64,000 nucleotides of DNA. Source: Gottfriedia acidiceleris (GTDB lineage: Bacteria > Bacillota > Bacilli > Bacillales > Bacillaceae_G). The stretch spans positions 682,001 to 746,000 of the forward strand of contig NZ_SCFN01000001.1 in the NCBI RefSeq assembly GCF_004138285.1, in the 5' to 3' direction. Shown here piece after piece: positions 8,317 through 17,924 of the stretch. The stretch's first letter is position 1; every line of letters starts with the position of its first letter. The notes beneath the pieces are model-generated. The model had not been told where the DNA came from. It saw nothing but the letters and a program-made list of their open reading frames with translations, and ran no database searches. A program made the position numbers and the translations under genes.

Positions 8317-9117
8317 TTAGAATATAAATACAATCGTGAAAACAATCGCTACAATAAAACGATAAACAGCAAAACCTGTTAGTTTTACTTTCTCTAATAG
8401 TTTTAGGAAGGAAACGATCGCAAGTAATGCAACTACGAATGCAGTGATGAATCCAGTTGCGAATAATGGTAGATCTGAAGCACTTAAAATATCGATATTT
8501 TTAATAAAATCTAATCCACTTGCAGCGATCATCATCGGTACTGCTAAAATAAAAGTAAATTCTGCAGAAGTTTTTCGATCTAGACCAAATAATAATCCCC
8601 CAGCTATTGTAGACCCTGATCGTGAAAATCCTGGCCATAGAGCTAGCATTTGGAAGCATCCAATAATAAATGCTTGTTTATATGAGATATGATCTAAATC
8701 AGATGATTTAGGATGTTTAGAGACTTTTTCAGCAACAATTAATAAAATACCGCCAGCTACTAATCCGATTACAACAGTTTTAGGTGAGAATAAAACATCT
8801 TTAATGAAATCATGGAATATAAGCCCTACAATACCGGCTGGAATAGCACCGATAATAATATGAATTAAGTTGAGGTTCGTTTGTCTATAACCATCTGATT
8901 TTACTCCTAGTACTGACCATAGTCGTTTCCAAAAAACAACAACTACTGCTAGAATTGAACCAAGTTGAACAATTACTTCAAAAAATGAAGCCTTCTCACC
9001 TGTGAAATTTAATAAATCAGCAACTAAAATCATATGACCAGTAGAAGAAACAGGTAAAAATTCTGTTAATCCTTCTACCATCCCCATGATCAAACCAATT
9101 AACCAATCAGGTAACAT
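8317..9117 (-). CDS. uppP: Undecaprenyl-diphosphatase UppP (BacA)
   Basis: 266 aa polytopic membrane enzyme that dephosphorylates undecaprenyl diphosphate to recycle the lipid carrier for peptidoglycan and teichoic acid; overproduction is known to give bacitracin resistance. Family signatures are [15 protein letters not shown] (about 15-29) and [10 protein letters not shown] (about 161-170), with about eight hydrophobic segments. The start ATG has GGAGGTA upstream. It is a single-gene unit convergent with the candidate RNA. Confidence 0.97.
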   Translation of the reverse strand: MLPDWLIGLIMGMVEGLTEFLPVSSTGHMILVADLLNFTGEKASFFEVIVQLGSILAVVVVFWKRLWSVLGVKSDGYRQTNLNLIHIIIGAIPAGIVGLIFHDFIKDVLFSPKTVVIGLVAGGILLIVAEKVSKHPKSSDLDHISYKQAFIIGCFQMLALWPGFSRSGSTIAGGLLFGLDRKTSAEFTFILAVPMMIAASGLDFIKNIDILSASDLPLFATGFITAFVVALLAIVSFLKLLEKVKLTGFAVYRFIVAIVFTIVFIF

Positions 9118-9281
9118 TTAAAAATACCTCCATAAATACTTTTCGTTATAAAATATACACAATACATTACATTTTACTTGAAAACTAATTAATATGAAAG
9201 GAAGTTTAAATTAAAATTAGCTCATAATTGTTAATTAATTGTACAATTTTACATAAAAATGTAATTTAAGGTTAGAATTAA

Positions 9282-9309
9282 TAAAAAAAGAAGTAGAAAA
9301 ACTACTTCT
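9282..9309 (-). terminator. Terminator after the YycC-like gene
   Basis: AGAAGTAG (9289-9296) pairs with CTACTTCT (9302-9309) around AAAAA. On the minus strand the complement of the A-run 9283-9289 forms the U-tract. Confidence 0.75.
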
Positions 9310-9333
9310 GCCATTTTTATTGACGCTATTTTA

Positions 9334-9501
9334 CTATTTAGATTCGTTATCCTCAGAAGCTTCTTCGCTTTTAGACAAATCCAATTCCATCAACTTTTTC
9401 ATTAATATATGCTGTGGCATATGCATAATTTGTTCTAAAGGAACGTTTAATTTCTTAGAAAGTAAAATTGCCGTTTCAGGCGAAATTTGCAATGGTCGCA
9501 T
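9334..9501 (-). CDS. yycC: YycC-like small protein
   Basis: 55 aa from the ATG at 9501, which has AAGGAGGAT just upstream; a longer frame starting at 9537 lacks this. The sequence begins MRPLQISPETAILLSKKL and continues NVPLEQIMHMPQHILM, closely matching B. subtilis YycC as I recall it. Function unknown. The tail is acidic (SKSEEASEDNESK). It is divergent from the glycerophosphodiesterase gene. Confidence 0.85.
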   Translation of the reverse strand: MRPLQISPETAILLSKKLNVPLEQIMHMPQHILMKKLMELDLSKSEEASEDNESK

Positions 9502-9584
9502 AATAATCCTCCTTAGTTTCGTAAAAATAGTATACAATAAGAAAAAGAAGAAAGTACATATTTTCTCACGTGGGGGGAATTTGA

Positions 9585-10319
9585 GTGGTCGATATTATAG
9601 GTCATAGAGGTGCTGCAGGAACCTACCCAGAAAATACAATGGTTTCTTTTATGGCATGTGAAGATTTAGGGGCAGACGGAATAGAATTAGATGTACACTT
9701 ATCAAAAGATGGTGAAATCGTTGTTATTCATGATGAAACAATAAATCGCACAACTAACGGAAAAGGTTTCGTGAAAGATTATACTTTAGCTGAATTAAAG
9801 CAATTTGATGCTAGTTATCGATTTAAACGCCAATTTAAGGGATGCACGATTCCAACCTTAAAAGAAGTATTTGAATGGGCCAAAGGAAATAGCTTTAGTA
9901 TCAATGTTGAATTAAAAAATGATAAAATCGAATACCATGGACTAGAGGAACGAGTAATAAATTTAATCCGTTCATATGAATATGAAAAAAGAATCGTTTT
10001 ATCTTCCTTTAATCATAAAAGTATGCTTAAATTCCACTTAATGGCACCAGATATTGAAACAGCAGTTTTATTTAATAGAAGAAGTAAAGAACCTTGGAAA
10101 ATTGCTGAAGATTATAAAGCAAATGCAATTCATCCTAATTATCGCATTATTTCTGATAAACAAATAGAAGAAACAATGGAACATCGGATAGCCGTAAGAC
10201 CGTATACAATCAATGAACCAGCTGTTATGAAACGATTAATCGAAGTCAATTGTACGGCGATTATTACAGATTATCCTGAGTTAGCTTTCCAAGTTAGAAG
10301 TCAGCTTCTTAGTAAATAA
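9585..10319 (+). CDS. Glycerophosphodiester phosphodiesterase (YqiK-like)
   Basis: 244 aa, GDPD TIM-barrel family, which hydrolyses glycerophosphodiesters to glycerol-3-phosphate and an alcohol. The N-terminus has HRGAAGTYPENT, with the catalytic His and substrate residues, then ELDVHLSKDGEIVVIHDETINRTTNG, with Glu and Asp metal ligands. There is no signal peptide, so it is probably cytosolic. The start is GTG behind a GGGGGG-type site. Its position before the bkd region matches yqiK in B. subtilis. Confidence 0.93.
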   Translation: MVDIIGHRGAAGTYPENTMVSFMACEDLGADGIELDVHLSKDGEIVVIHDETINRTTNGKGFVKDYTLAELKQFDASYRFKRQFKGCTIPTLKEVFEWAKGNSFSINVELKNDKIEYHGLEERVINLIRSYEYEKRIVLSSFNHKSMLKFHLMAPDIETAVLFNRRSKEPWKIAEDYKANAIHPNYRIISDKQIEETMEHRIAVRPYTINEPAVMKRLIEVNCTAIITDYPELAFQVRSQLLSK

Positions 10320-10347
10320 AAAAAGTGCTCTCATTAGCACTTTTTTT
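10318..10347 (+). terminator. Terminator after the glycerophosphodiesterase gene
   Basis: The A-run plus AGTGCT (10318-10329) pairs with AGCACT plus the T-run (10336-10347). The stem begins inside the stop codon. Confidence 0.9.
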
Positions 10348-10420
10348 GTTTTGTTATTTATCTTTTGGTTTTAATGAGACCCCGAATAAGTGAATTTGCA
10401 AAGCTATACTCCCACAAAAA

Positions 10421-10669
10421 TTATCTTTTTAAAAATCTACCTTGAACTTTGCTTCGTTTACGATCTCTAAATAATACAAAGCTTCCGACTAAATAAAAAC
10501 CGACACCCAATGAAACAAGTCCGATTAATAATTGCAATGGAAGATTTGGAATGCCAAAAGAATGGATTAGAAATACCGTATCACGAAGTAATTTAATTCC
10601 GATAACTGCTAAAGCTATTGGTACAACAATCACAACGAATGCTAACATACGTGTAAATGATTCTTTCAT
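10421..10669 (-). CDS. DUF2627 family membrane protein (YqzF-like)
   Basis: 82 aa from the ATG at 10669; a longer frame from 10699 adds ten residues, but GGAGGAA lies inside that extension. Two hydrophobic segments (LAFVVIVVPIALAVIGIKLL and LQLLIGLVSLGVGFYLVGSFVLF) are followed by a basic tail (RDRKRSKVQGRFLKR), which suggests a two-helix membrane protein with cytosolic ends. The position divergent from bkdR is that of yqzF in B. subtilis. Function unknown. Confidence 0.82.
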   Translation of the reverse strand: MKESFTRMLAFVVIVVPIALAVIGIKLLRDTVFLIHSFGIPNLPLQLLIGLVSLGVGFYLVGSFVLFRDRKRSKVQGRFLKR

Positions 10670-10856
10670 GTTTATTAATTCCTCCGATAAAAGTAACAAT
10701 AAATTATAAAATTACGTAATTCTCTTTCTTCATAATCTTATACAAGGATAGTGTTGTCAAGACTTATAAAACATTTGAAATAGACGAAAGAATGACTTTA
10801 TATATATAATAGTCTAATGTGTTTAATAATTTGTTGAAATTAGTAGGTGAACTAAG

Positions 10857-12929
10857 ATGAAACAAAACGTAATGATCGTTGGAATGGGAACAGGAGGCAC
10901 AGCTGTATTAAAACTTCTATCACATTCTGATTTATTTCATGTTGTTGCAGTAGTAGATATGATAAAAGAGGCTAAAGGCTTAGAATTTGCTAAAAGCTTA
11001 CACATTCCAATACTTAAGGATTGGAAGTCGAATTTAAACGATGAGATTGATGTTGTCATAAATACTACTGGAGATGAAACTATATACCAGGAAATAAACG
11101 AATATAAAGCTAAGCATACTTTAGTGATCCCAGGTTCTGTTGCAAAAATGATATCTGATCTTGTTCAAGAAAAAGAATCACTTTTTAATTTAATCAATAA
11201 TAAAAAAAGGCAACAGGAACTAATTTTGGACAACACTCACGATGGGATGATTGTCGTTGATAAATGGGGAAAAATTCTTTTATTTAATCGCTCTGCAGAA
11301 AGAATGCTACATACTGATAAAGATGCTGCGATTGGTAGGTATATATTGGATGTTGTCCCGACTAGTAAATTACCCCGAGTTCTTCAAACGAAAAAGAAGG
11401 AAATTAATCAAGAGCATATTTTAATTAATGGAAGTAAGATTTTTACGACTCGTATTCCAATCTTTCGAGAAGATGGTGAACTTGAAGGTGCAATTTCTGT
11501 TTTTAAAGATGATACTGAGGTAATAGATTTAGCAGAAGAGGTTACAAATTTAAAAGAAGTTTATAGCATGCTTGAAGCAGTCATTCAAAGTTCGGATGAA
11601 GCAATTTCAGTTGTAGATGAAAAAGGTAATGGAATTATTATTAATCCGGCATACACAAGATTGACTGGATTATCGAATGAACAAGTTATTGGTAAACATG
11701 CAACGATTGATATTACTGAAGGTGAAAGTGTTCATTTAAAAGTGTTGAAAACAAAGCAAGCAGTTCGTGGAGTACGCATGAAAGTCGGAAAGCAAAATCG
11801 TGATGTACTAGTTAATGTTGCTCCTGTAATCGTAGACGGAAAATTAAAAGGCAGTGTTGGAGTAATCCATGATGTTTCTGAAATTTCACAGTTAACGAAT
11901 GAACTACATCGAGCACGTCAAATCATTAGAACATTAGAGGCGAAATATTCATTCGAGGATATAGCTGGTGAATCTGAAGGAATCAGTTTAGCAATCATGC
12001 AGGCTAAATTAGCAGCGAGCACTCCTGCTACCGTATTACTTCGTGGGGAATCTGGAACTGGTAAAGAATTGTTTGCTCATGCGATTCATAATGAAAGCGA
12101 TCGCAAATATAATAAATTCGTTCGAGTGAATTGTGCTGCGATTTCTGAAAGTTTATTGGAAAGTGAATTATTTGGTTATGAAGAAGGTGCTTTTTCTGGC
12201 GCAAAACGTGGTGGGAAAAGAGGGCTATTTGAGGAAGCTAATAATGGTAGTATTTTCTTAGATGAAATTGGAGAATTATCACCTGCGATGCAAGCCAAAC
12301 TATTAAGGGTCCTACAAGAGAAAGAAATTAGACGAGTTGGTGGGACAAAGTCTATTCCTATAAATGTGCGAGTGATTGCTGCGACGAATGTTCATCTGGA
12401 GGAAGCAATCATTGAAGGGAAGTTTCGAGAAGATCTTTATTATCGATTAAATAAACTTCCTATTATTATTCCTGCGTTAAAGGATCGAATTGAAGATATT
12501 TTACCGATTGGCGAAAGATTATTAGCAAAAATTAATCAAGACTACGGTCGAAATGTTGAGGGAATCTCATTATCAGCATTAAATAAATTAAAAAGTTACA
12601 ATTGGCCTGGTAATGTTAGAGAATTGGAAAATGTGCTAGGAAGAGCTGTCATATTTATGAAATTTAATGAAAAGCAAATTCTACCTGAACATTTATCAGC
12701 GATTGTACAAGTTAAGCAAGAACAATCTGCTAATCATAACGAAGTTCATACTGAAGATATAAGCTCCCTTGACGAAATGGTTATAAATTATGAAGGTGAA
12801 ATTATTGAAAAGATATTAATGAAAAATAATGGTAATAAAACAAGGTCAGCAAAAGAGCTTGGAATATCAGTAAGAAATTTGTATTATAAATTGGAAAAAT
12901 ACCACACTGCAAAAAATAGCACGCAATAA
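10857..12929 (+). CDS. bkdR: Sigma-54-dependent activator of the bkd operon (BkdR)
   Basis: 690 aa. Visible order: an N-terminal Rossmann-like segment ([16 protein letters not shown]), two PAS domains (about 120-220 and 240-350), an AAA+ domain with Walker A GESGTGKE at 397-404 and the sigma-54 contact loop GAFSGA at 444-449, then a Fis-type HTH (about 655-680, [21 protein letters not shown]). The loop has Ser where GAFTGA is usual, a known conservative variant. BkdR of B. subtilis drives the branched-chain keto acid operon with sigma-L. The sigma-54 promoter and upstream palindrome just downstream fit that role. Confidence 0.95.
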   Translation: MKQNVMIVGMGTGGTAVLKLLSHSDLFHVVAVVDMIKEAKGLEFAKSLHIPILKDWKSNLNDEIDVVINTTGDETIYQEINEYKAKHTLVIPGSVAKMISDLVQEKESLFNLINNKKRQQELILDNTHDGMIVVDKWGKILLFNRSAERMLHTDKDAAIGRYILDVVPTSKLPRVLQTKKKEINQEHILINGSKIFTTRIPIFREDGELEGAISVFKDDTEVIDLAEEVTNLKEVYSMLEAVIQSSDEAISVVDEKGNGIIINPAYTRLTGLSNEQVIGKHATIDITEGESVHLKVLKTKQAVRGVRMKVGKQNRDVLVNVAPVIVDGKLKGSVGVIHDVSEISQLTNELHRARQIIRTLEAKYSFEDIAGESEGISLAIMQAKLAASTPATVLLRGESGTGKELFAHAIHNESDRKYNKFVRVNCAAISESLLESELFGYEEGAFSGAKRGGKRGLFEEANNGSIFLDEIGELSPAMQAKLLRVLQEKEIRRVGGTKSIPINVRVIAATNVHLEEAIIEGKFREDLYYRLNKLPIIIPALKDRIEDILPIGERLLAKINQDYGRNVEGISLSALNKLKSYNWPGNVRELENVLGRAVIFMKFNEKQILPEHLSAIVQVKQEQSANHNEVHTEDISSLDEMVINYEGEIIEKILMKNNGNKTRSAKELGISVRNLYYKLEKYHTAKNSTQ

Positions 12930-12948
12930 TTTGCGTGCTATGAATATT
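12916..12948 (+). terminator. Terminator at the bkdR stop
   Basis: ATAGCACGCAA (12916-12926) pairs with TTGCGTGCTAT (12931-12941). The loop TAAT contains the stop codon, so the stem uses the last codons of bkdR. A moderate T-rich tail follows. Confidence 0.75.
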
Positions 12949-13008
12949 TTTGCATACAATTACTGTCATTTTTCAAAATATTGTTGTAGAATAGATTTAT
13001 TGGTGTTA

Positions 13009-13025
13009 CTAGTACCTGGTACTAG
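13009..13025 (+). promoter_or_regulatory. Putative BkdR upstream activating site
   Basis: CTAGTACC (13009-13016) and GGTACTAG (13018-13025) form a perfect 8-bp inverted repeat with one central base. It lies about 65 bp upstream of the -24 element, a typical enhancer position for sigma-54 activators. A second A/T palindrome (AACTATTTT/AAAATAGTT, 13050-13068) lies between it and the promoter. Confidence 0.6.
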
Positions 13026-13085
13026 AATGTAGGTTATGTAAGGCTTTTCAACTATTTTTAAAATAGTTTTTCCTTTTTGAAAAGT

Positions 13086-13104
13086 TGGCACGCTAATTGC
13101 TTTA
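13086..13104 (+). promoter_or_regulatory. Sigma-54 (-24/-12) promoter of the bkd operon
   Basis: TTGGCACG-CTAA-TTGCTTT. The GG (13088-13089) and GC (13100-13101) are separated by exactly ten bases, a near-perfect match to the consensus TGGCACG-N4-TTGCW. It lies about 35 bp before ptb. Confidence 0.92.
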
Positions 13105-13137
13105 TATAGTGCAGGGGGATGAAAGGAAGGGCTTTCA

Positions 13138-14043
13138 ATGAATTTAACAGATATAATGTTACGCGCAAAAAATCATTCTAGGCAAACTGTTGCTGTAGCT
13201 GTTGCTGAAGACTTTGAAGTAAAAGAAGCAGTTTCAATTGCGTTAGATAATGATTTAGCAAACTTTTTACTTTTCGGAAATGAGCAAGCGATCTATGAAA
13301 TGTATGAAGATTTATTAAAAAACGAACAATTTGCAGAAAGACTAAAAATTGTTCATTCTCATACAAACAAAGAAGCTGCTAAAAATGCAGTTGTAGCTGT
13401 TCGTTCTGGTGAAGCTTCAATTGTAATGAAAGGTAATCTTTCATCGTCAGTTCTTCTAAAAGAAGTATTGAACAAAGAATATGGTTTAAGAGATAAAAGT
13501 GTTTTATCACATGTTGCAATATTCGACGTACCAGGTAGAGAAAATGCAGTAATCGTAACGGATGCTGCGATGAACATAGCACCTACGTTAGAACAAAAGG
13601 TGAAAATTATTGAAAACAGTGTTGAAATTGCAAGGAAAGTAGGAATAGAGACCCCTAAAGTTGCTGTACTAGCAGCTGTTGAAGTAGTAAATCCTGCAAT
13701 GCAAGTAACACTAGATGCAGCAACACTAACTGTCATGAATACAAGAGGACAAATTAAAAATTGTCTTGTTGATGGACCATTAGCGCTTGATAATGCCATT
13801 TCTGTTGAAGCAGCAAAACATAAAGGCTTAACTGGAGAAGTTGCTGGGCAAGCTGATATATTATTAGTTCCTACAATAGAAACTGGAAATATTTTATATA
13901 AATCTTTAGTCTTTATGGCAAACTCAGAAGTGGCTGCACTTATTGCTGGAGCAAAGGCACCGATTGTTTTAACATCGCGTTCTGACTCTGCAATGACAAA
14001 ATTATATTCATTAGCATTAGCTATATGTAATTCTAAAAACTAA
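13138..14043 (+). CDS. ptb: Phosphate butyryltransferase (YqiS/Ptb)
   Basis: 301 aa of the phosphotransacetylase/phosphotransbutyrylase family, which interconverts short or branched acyl-CoA and acyl phosphate. Recognisable stretches are SIVMKGNLSSSVLLKEVL, VLSHVAIFDVPG, VTDAAMNIAPTLEQK and ADILLVPTIETGNILYKSL. It is the first gene behind the sigma-54 promoter, with GAAAGGAAGGG upstream. With buk it can convert isobutyryl-, isovaleryl- and 2-methylbutyryl-CoA into acid plus ATP. Confidence 0.94.
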   Translation: MNLTDIMLRAKNHSRQTVAVAVAEDFEVKEAVSIALDNDLANFLLFGNEQAIYEMYEDLLKNEQFAERLKIVHSHTNKEAAKNAVVAVRSGEASIVMKGNLSSSVLLKEVLNKEYGLRDKSVLSHVAIFDVPGRENAVIVTDAAMNIAPTLEQKVKIIENSVEIARKVGIETPKVAVLAAVEVVNPAMQVTLDAATLTVMNTRGQIKNCLVDGPLALDNAISVEAAKHKGLTGEVAGQADILLVPTIETGNILYKSLVFMANSEVAALIAGAKAPIVLTSRSDSAMTKLYSLALAICNSKN

Positions 14044-14073
14044 ACTTACACATATTAAGGGAGCTGTTATTAC

Positions 14074-15168
14074 ATGGAAATCTTCAAATACTTAGAAACT
14101 TATGATTATGAGCAAGTTGTTTTCTGCCAAGATAAAGAATCAGGATTAAAAGCAATTATTGCGATCCACGATACTACATTAGGTCCAGCTTTAGGTGGAA
14201 CAAGAATGTGGACTTACGAATCAGAAGAAGCTGCAATTGAAGATGCTCTACGTTTAGCGAAAGGTATGACTTATAAAAATGCTGCTGCTGGCTTAAACTT
14301 AGGTGGAGGAAAAACTGTAATCATCGGTGATCCACGTAAAGATAAAAACGAAGCAATGTTCCGTGCATTTGGTCGTTATATCCAAGGCTTAAATGGTCGA
14401 TATATTACTGCTGAGGACGTAGGTACTACTGTAGCAGATATGGATTTAATCCACGAAGAAACTGACTATGTAACTGGTATTTCACCATCATTCGGTTCTT
14501 CAGGTAATCCATCTCCAGTTACTGCATTTGGTGTTTACCGTGGTATGAAAGCTGCAGCAAAAGAAGCGTTTGGTACTGACAGCTTAGAAGGTAAAAAAAT
14601 TGCAATCCAAGGTGTTGGTAATGTTGCTTACAGCCTTTGCGAGTACTTACATGAAGAAGGTGCTCAATTAATCGTAACGGATATCAATAAAGAAGCTGTA
14701 CAACGTGCAGTAGAAGCATTTGGTGCTACAGCAGTAGATCCAGATGATATTTATGGAGTAGAATGTGATATTTATGCACCATGTGCATTAGGTGCAACAA
14801 TTAACGATAAAACAATCCCACAATTAAAAGCAAGAGTTATTGCAGGTTCTGCAAATAACCAATTAAAAGAAACTCGTCATGGTGATTTAATCCATGAATT
14901 AGGAATCGTTTATGCTCCTGACTATGTAATCAATTCTGGTGGAGTAATCAACGTTGCAGATGAGTTATACGGATATAACTACGACCGTGCAATGAAAAAA
15001 GTTGAAGGCTTATATGATAACATTGCAAAAGTTATCGAAATTTCAAAACGTGACGGTATTCCAACATATTTAGCTGCAGACCGTTTAGCTGAAGAGCGTA
15101 TTGCTACAATGGCAAAATCTCGTAGCCAATTCTTATCAAATGGTCACAACATCTTAAGCAGAAGATAA
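14074..15168 (+). CDS. bcd: Leucine (branched-chain amino acid) dehydrogenase
   Basis: 364 aa. It deaminates Leu, Val and Ile oxidatively with NAD to give the 2-keto acids used by the Bkd complex. The catalytic region has ALGGTRMW and [19 protein letters not shown], with the catalytic lysine. The nucleotide-binding motif [13 protein letters not shown] lies at about 182-194. The length is normal for the family. It follows ptb by 30 bp with AAGGGAG upstream. Confidence 0.97.
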   Translation: MEIFKYLETYDYEQVVFCQDKESGLKAIIAIHDTTLGPALGGTRMWTYESEEAAIEDALRLAKGMTYKNAAAGLNLGGGKTVIIGDPRKDKNEAMFRAFGRYIQGLNGRYITAEDVGTTVADMDLIHEETDYVTGISPSFGSSGNPSPVTAFGVYRGMKAAAKEAFGTDSLEGKKIAIQGVGNVAYSLCEYLHEEGAQLIVTDINKEAVQRAVEAFGATAVDPDDIYGVECDIYAPCALGATINDKTIPQLKARVIAGSANNQLKETRHGDLIHELGIVYAPDYVINSGGVINVADELYGYNYDRAMKKVEGLYDNIAKVIEISKRDGIPTYLAADRLAEERIATMAKSRSQFLSNGHNILSRR

Positions 15169-15212
15169 TTGACTAAATAAAATTTAATTAAAATTCCTTT
15201 ATTTTTTAGATG

Positions 15213-15248
15213 GAAAGAAAGAGTGAAGTAATAGTACCTCTTTCTTTC
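15213..15248 (+). other. Intra-operon hairpin between bcd and buk
   Basis: GAAAGAAAGAG (15213-15223) pairs perfectly with CTCTTTCTTTC (15238-15248). No U-tract follows (next bases TAGTTATAAAGG), so it is not a classic terminator. It may be an RNA processing or stability element, or a partial attenuator. Confidence 0.6.
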
Positions 15249-15291
15249 TAGTTATAAAGGTAAGGTAAACTTAGAAGGGAGAGTGTTGACA

Positions 15292-16386
15292 ATGCATCGT
15301 ATTTTAGTAATTAATCCTGGCAGCACATCCACAAAGGTTGGTGTATTTGATGATGAAAAACCAATTTTTGAACAAACAATACGCCATGACGATGAAGAAT
15401 TAAATAAATATAAAACAATAATTGATCAATATGAATTTAGAAAAAATGTTATTTTAGAGGTATTACACAAAGAAGGTATTAACATTTCTAAATTAAGTGC
15501 TGTTTGTGGTCGAGGTGGACTACTTAGACCTATCGAAGGTGGAACTTATGCAGTAAATGAAATCATGTTAGAAGATTTGAAAATTGGTTATAGTGGTCAG
15601 CATGCTTCAAATCTTGGTGGGATCATTGCTAATGAGATTGCACAAGGATTAAACATCCCAGCATTTATCGTTGATCCAGTTGTTGTTGATGAATTAGATC
15701 CGGTAGCAAGAATCAGCGGACAATCAATTATGGAAAGAAGAAGTGTTTTCCATGCTTTAAACCAAAAAGCTGTAGCACGAAAAGTGTCAAAACAGTTAGA
15801 ACAGTCATATAACGATTTAAACCTTATTATCGCCCATATGGGTGGAGGTGTGAGTGTTGGTGCCCATAAAAAAGGACGCGTAATTGACGTAAATAACGGT
15901 TTAGATGGTGAAGGACCTTTCAGTCCAGAGCGAGCTGGAACTGTACCAATTGGTGATTTAATAAAACTTTGTTACTCTGGTGACTACTATATTAACGAAG
16001 TTCAAAAAATGATGGTTGGTCAAGGTGGATTAGTTAGCTATCTTGGAACGGCTGATGCAATTAAAGTCGAAAACATGATTGAAGATGGTGACGAAAAAGC
16101 TGCATTAGTATATGAAGCAATGGCTTACCAAGTCGCAAAAGAAATTGGAAGTGCGGCAGCAGTTCTTGAAGGAAATATTGATGCAATTATATTAACAGGT
16201 GGAATTGCTTATAGTGATTTTATTGTTAATGAAATAACTAAAAGAGTTAAATGGATGGCACGTGTAATTGTTTTACCAGGTGAAAATGAACTTCAAGCTC
16301 TTTGTGAAGGTGCACTGCGCGTACTTCGAGAAGAAGAAGAAGCAAAAATCTATCCTGGAGAATTTGCAGTTAAATCTTTAGTATAA
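15292..16386 (+). CDS. buk: Butyrate kinase (branched-chain acyl kinase)
   Basis: 364 aa of the acetokinase (ASKHA) family, which transfers phosphate from butyryl or branched acyl phosphate to ADP. Motifs: [20 protein letters not shown] at the N-terminus, [19 protein letters not shown] in the middle and [11 protein letters not shown] near the C-terminus. I chose the ATG at 15292, nine bases after AAGGGAGAG; an in-frame GTG at 15283 abuts that site. It lies between the bcd-side hairpin and lpdV. Confidence 0.95.
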   Translation: MHRILVINPGSTSTKVGVFDDEKPIFEQTIRHDDEELNKYKTIIDQYEFRKNVILEVLHKEGINISKLSAVCGRGGLLRPIEGGTYAVNEIMLEDLKIGYSGQHASNLGGIIANEIAQGLNIPAFIVDPVVVDELDPVARISGQSIMERRSVFHALNQKAVARKVSKQLEQSYNDLNLIIAHMGGGVSVGAHKKGRVIDVNNGLDGEGPFSPERAGTVPIGDLIKLCYSGDYYINEVQKMMVGQGGLVSYLGTADAIKVENMIEDGDEKAALVYEAMAYQVAKEIGSAAAVLEGNIDAIILTGGIAYSDFIVNEITKRVKWMARVIVLPGENELQALCEGALRVLREEEEAKIYPGEFAVKSLV

Positions 16387-16405
16387 ATGTGAGGAGAATT
16401 TCATC

Positions 16406-17827
16406 ATGGCAACAGAATATGATTTAGTCGTACTCGGTGGCGGTACAGGTGGCTATGTAGCTGCTATTCGTGCTTCTCAATTAGGATTAAAAGTAGCGGT
16501 AGTAGAAAAAAATAAACTAGGTGGAACTTGCTTACATGCAGGCTGTATCCCAAGTAAAGCATTATTACGTAGTGCAGAAGTTTTTTCAACTGCTAAGAAA
16601 AGTGAAGAGTTTGGTGTTGAAACATCAGGCGTAACATTAAATTTTAGCAAAGTACAACAAAGAAAAGAAAATATCGTTGCCGGGCTTCATAAAGGTGTTG
16701 AACACTTAATGAAACAAGGGAAAATTGATGTATACAATGGTTTAGGACGTATTTTAGGACCTTCAATATTCTCTCCAATGCCAGGAACAATTTCAGTAGA
16801 AATGAACGATGGTAGCGAGAACGAAATGCTAATTCCTAAGAACGTATTAGTCGCAACTGGTTCAAGACCAAAGTCTTTACCTGGATTAACAATTGATGGT
16901 GAGCATGTAATGTCATCTGATGAGGCGTTAAAAATGGAGTCACTTCCAGAGTCAATTATTATCGTTGGTGGCGGTGTAATCGGTATTGAGTGGGCTTCAA
17001 TGTTAGCAGATTTTGGTGTTGAGGTAACAGTAATCGAGTATAGTAAAACTATTTTACCTTTAGAAGACGAAGAAATTTCTAAAGAAATGACTAGATTATT
17101 AAAGAAAAAAGGTATTAAATTAGTTACTGATGCGAAAGTTTTAGCTGAAACTTTAGTAATCGATAATGGTGTAAGAATTAATGCACTTCATAAAGATACT
17201 GAAAAATCTTTCACTGCTGAAAAAATGTTAGTATCTGTTGGTCGTCAAGCGAATGTTGAAGGAATCGGATTAGAAAATACTGACATCGTAGTTGAAAATG
17301 GTTTTATCCAAACAAATGCTAATTACCAAACGAAAGAATCACATATTTATGCGATTGGTGATGTCATTGGTGGCTTACAATTAGCACATGTTGCATCAAG
17401 AGAAGGTACAATTGCAGTTGAGCATATTGTAGGTAATTCACCACTTCCATTAGATCCAACAATGGTTAGTAAGTGTGTTTATAGTAATCCAGAAGTTGCA
17501 TCTGTTGGTTTAACTGAGCGTGAAGCAAAAGAAAAAGGTTATACAGTTAAAAAAGGGAAATTCTCGTTCCGTGCAATCGGTAAAGCTTTAGTTTACGGTG
17601 AGCATGATGGGTTTGTTAAAATAATTGTTGATGAAGAGACTAATGATCTTTTAGGTGTCCATATGATTGGACCACATGTAACTGATATGATTTCTGAAGC
17701 AGGTTTAGCACGAGTATTAGATGCAACTGCTTGGGAAATTTCTCATACAATTCATCCACATCCTTCATTATCAGAAGCTATTGGTGAAGCAGCACTTGCT
17801 GTAGAAGGATTAGCAATTCACTCTTAA
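16406..17827 (+). CDS. lpdV: Dihydrolipoamide dehydrogenase (E3) of the branched-chain keto acid complex
   Basis: 473 aa FAD flavoenzyme that reoxidises the E2 lipoyl group with NAD. The FAD-binding motif GGGTGGYVAAIRA and the redox disulfide GGTCLHAGCIPSKALL (about residues 40-55) are both present. The NAD-binding motif VGGGVIGIEWASM is also visible, as is the C-terminal HPHPSLSEAIGEA, with the catalytic His-Glu pair. This operon-specific E3 is separate from the pyruvate dehydrogenase copy in relatives. Confidence 0.95.
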   Translation: MATEYDLVVLGGGTGGYVAAIRASQLGLKVAVVEKNKLGGTCLHAGCIPSKALLRSAEVFSTAKKSEEFGVETSGVTLNFSKVQQRKENIVAGLHKGVEHLMKQGKIDVYNGLGRILGPSIFSPMPGTISVEMNDGSENEMLIPKNVLVATGSRPKSLPGLTIDGEHVMSSDEALKMESLPESIIIVGGGVIGIEWASMLADFGVEVTVIEYSKTILPLEDEEISKEMTRLLKKKGIKLVTDAKVLAETLVIDNGVRINALHKDTEKSFTAEKMLVSVGRQANVEGIGLENTDIVVENGFIQTNANYQTKESHIYAIGDVIGGLQLAHVASREGTIAVEHIVGNSPLPLDPTMVSKCVYSNPEVASVGLTEREAKEKGYTVKKGKFSFRAIGKALVYGEHDGFVKIIVDEETNDLLGVHMIGPHVTDMISEAGLARVLDATAWEISHTIHPHPSLSEAIGEAALAVEGLAIHS

Positions 17828-17837
17828 TTTAAAAAAA

Positions 17838-17868
17838 TGAAATGTAGAGAGCAAATCTCTACATTTCA
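17838..17868 (+). other. Intra-operon hairpin between lpdV and bkdAA
   Basis: TGAAATGTAGAGA (17838-17850) pairs perfectly over 13 bp with TCTCTACATTTCA (17856-17868) around GCAAA. No T-run follows. A second small dyad, CCACA/TGTGG (about 17893-17908), sits just before the bkdAA ribosome-binding site. Confidence 0.65.
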
Positions 17869-17924
17869 TCACTATAATGATTTAAAACGCTTCCACACAT
17901 GTATGTGGTAAAAGGGGGATATTT

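Noticed and set aside
9320-9607. 95-codon plus-strand frame overlapping the yycC-like gene
   Set aside because: Antisense to a YycC-like gene with a strong ribosome-binding site, and runs into the glycerophosphodiesterase start. No start signal of its own.
13359-13799. 146-codon minus-strand frame
   Set aside because: Shadow of ptb, without start signal or motif.
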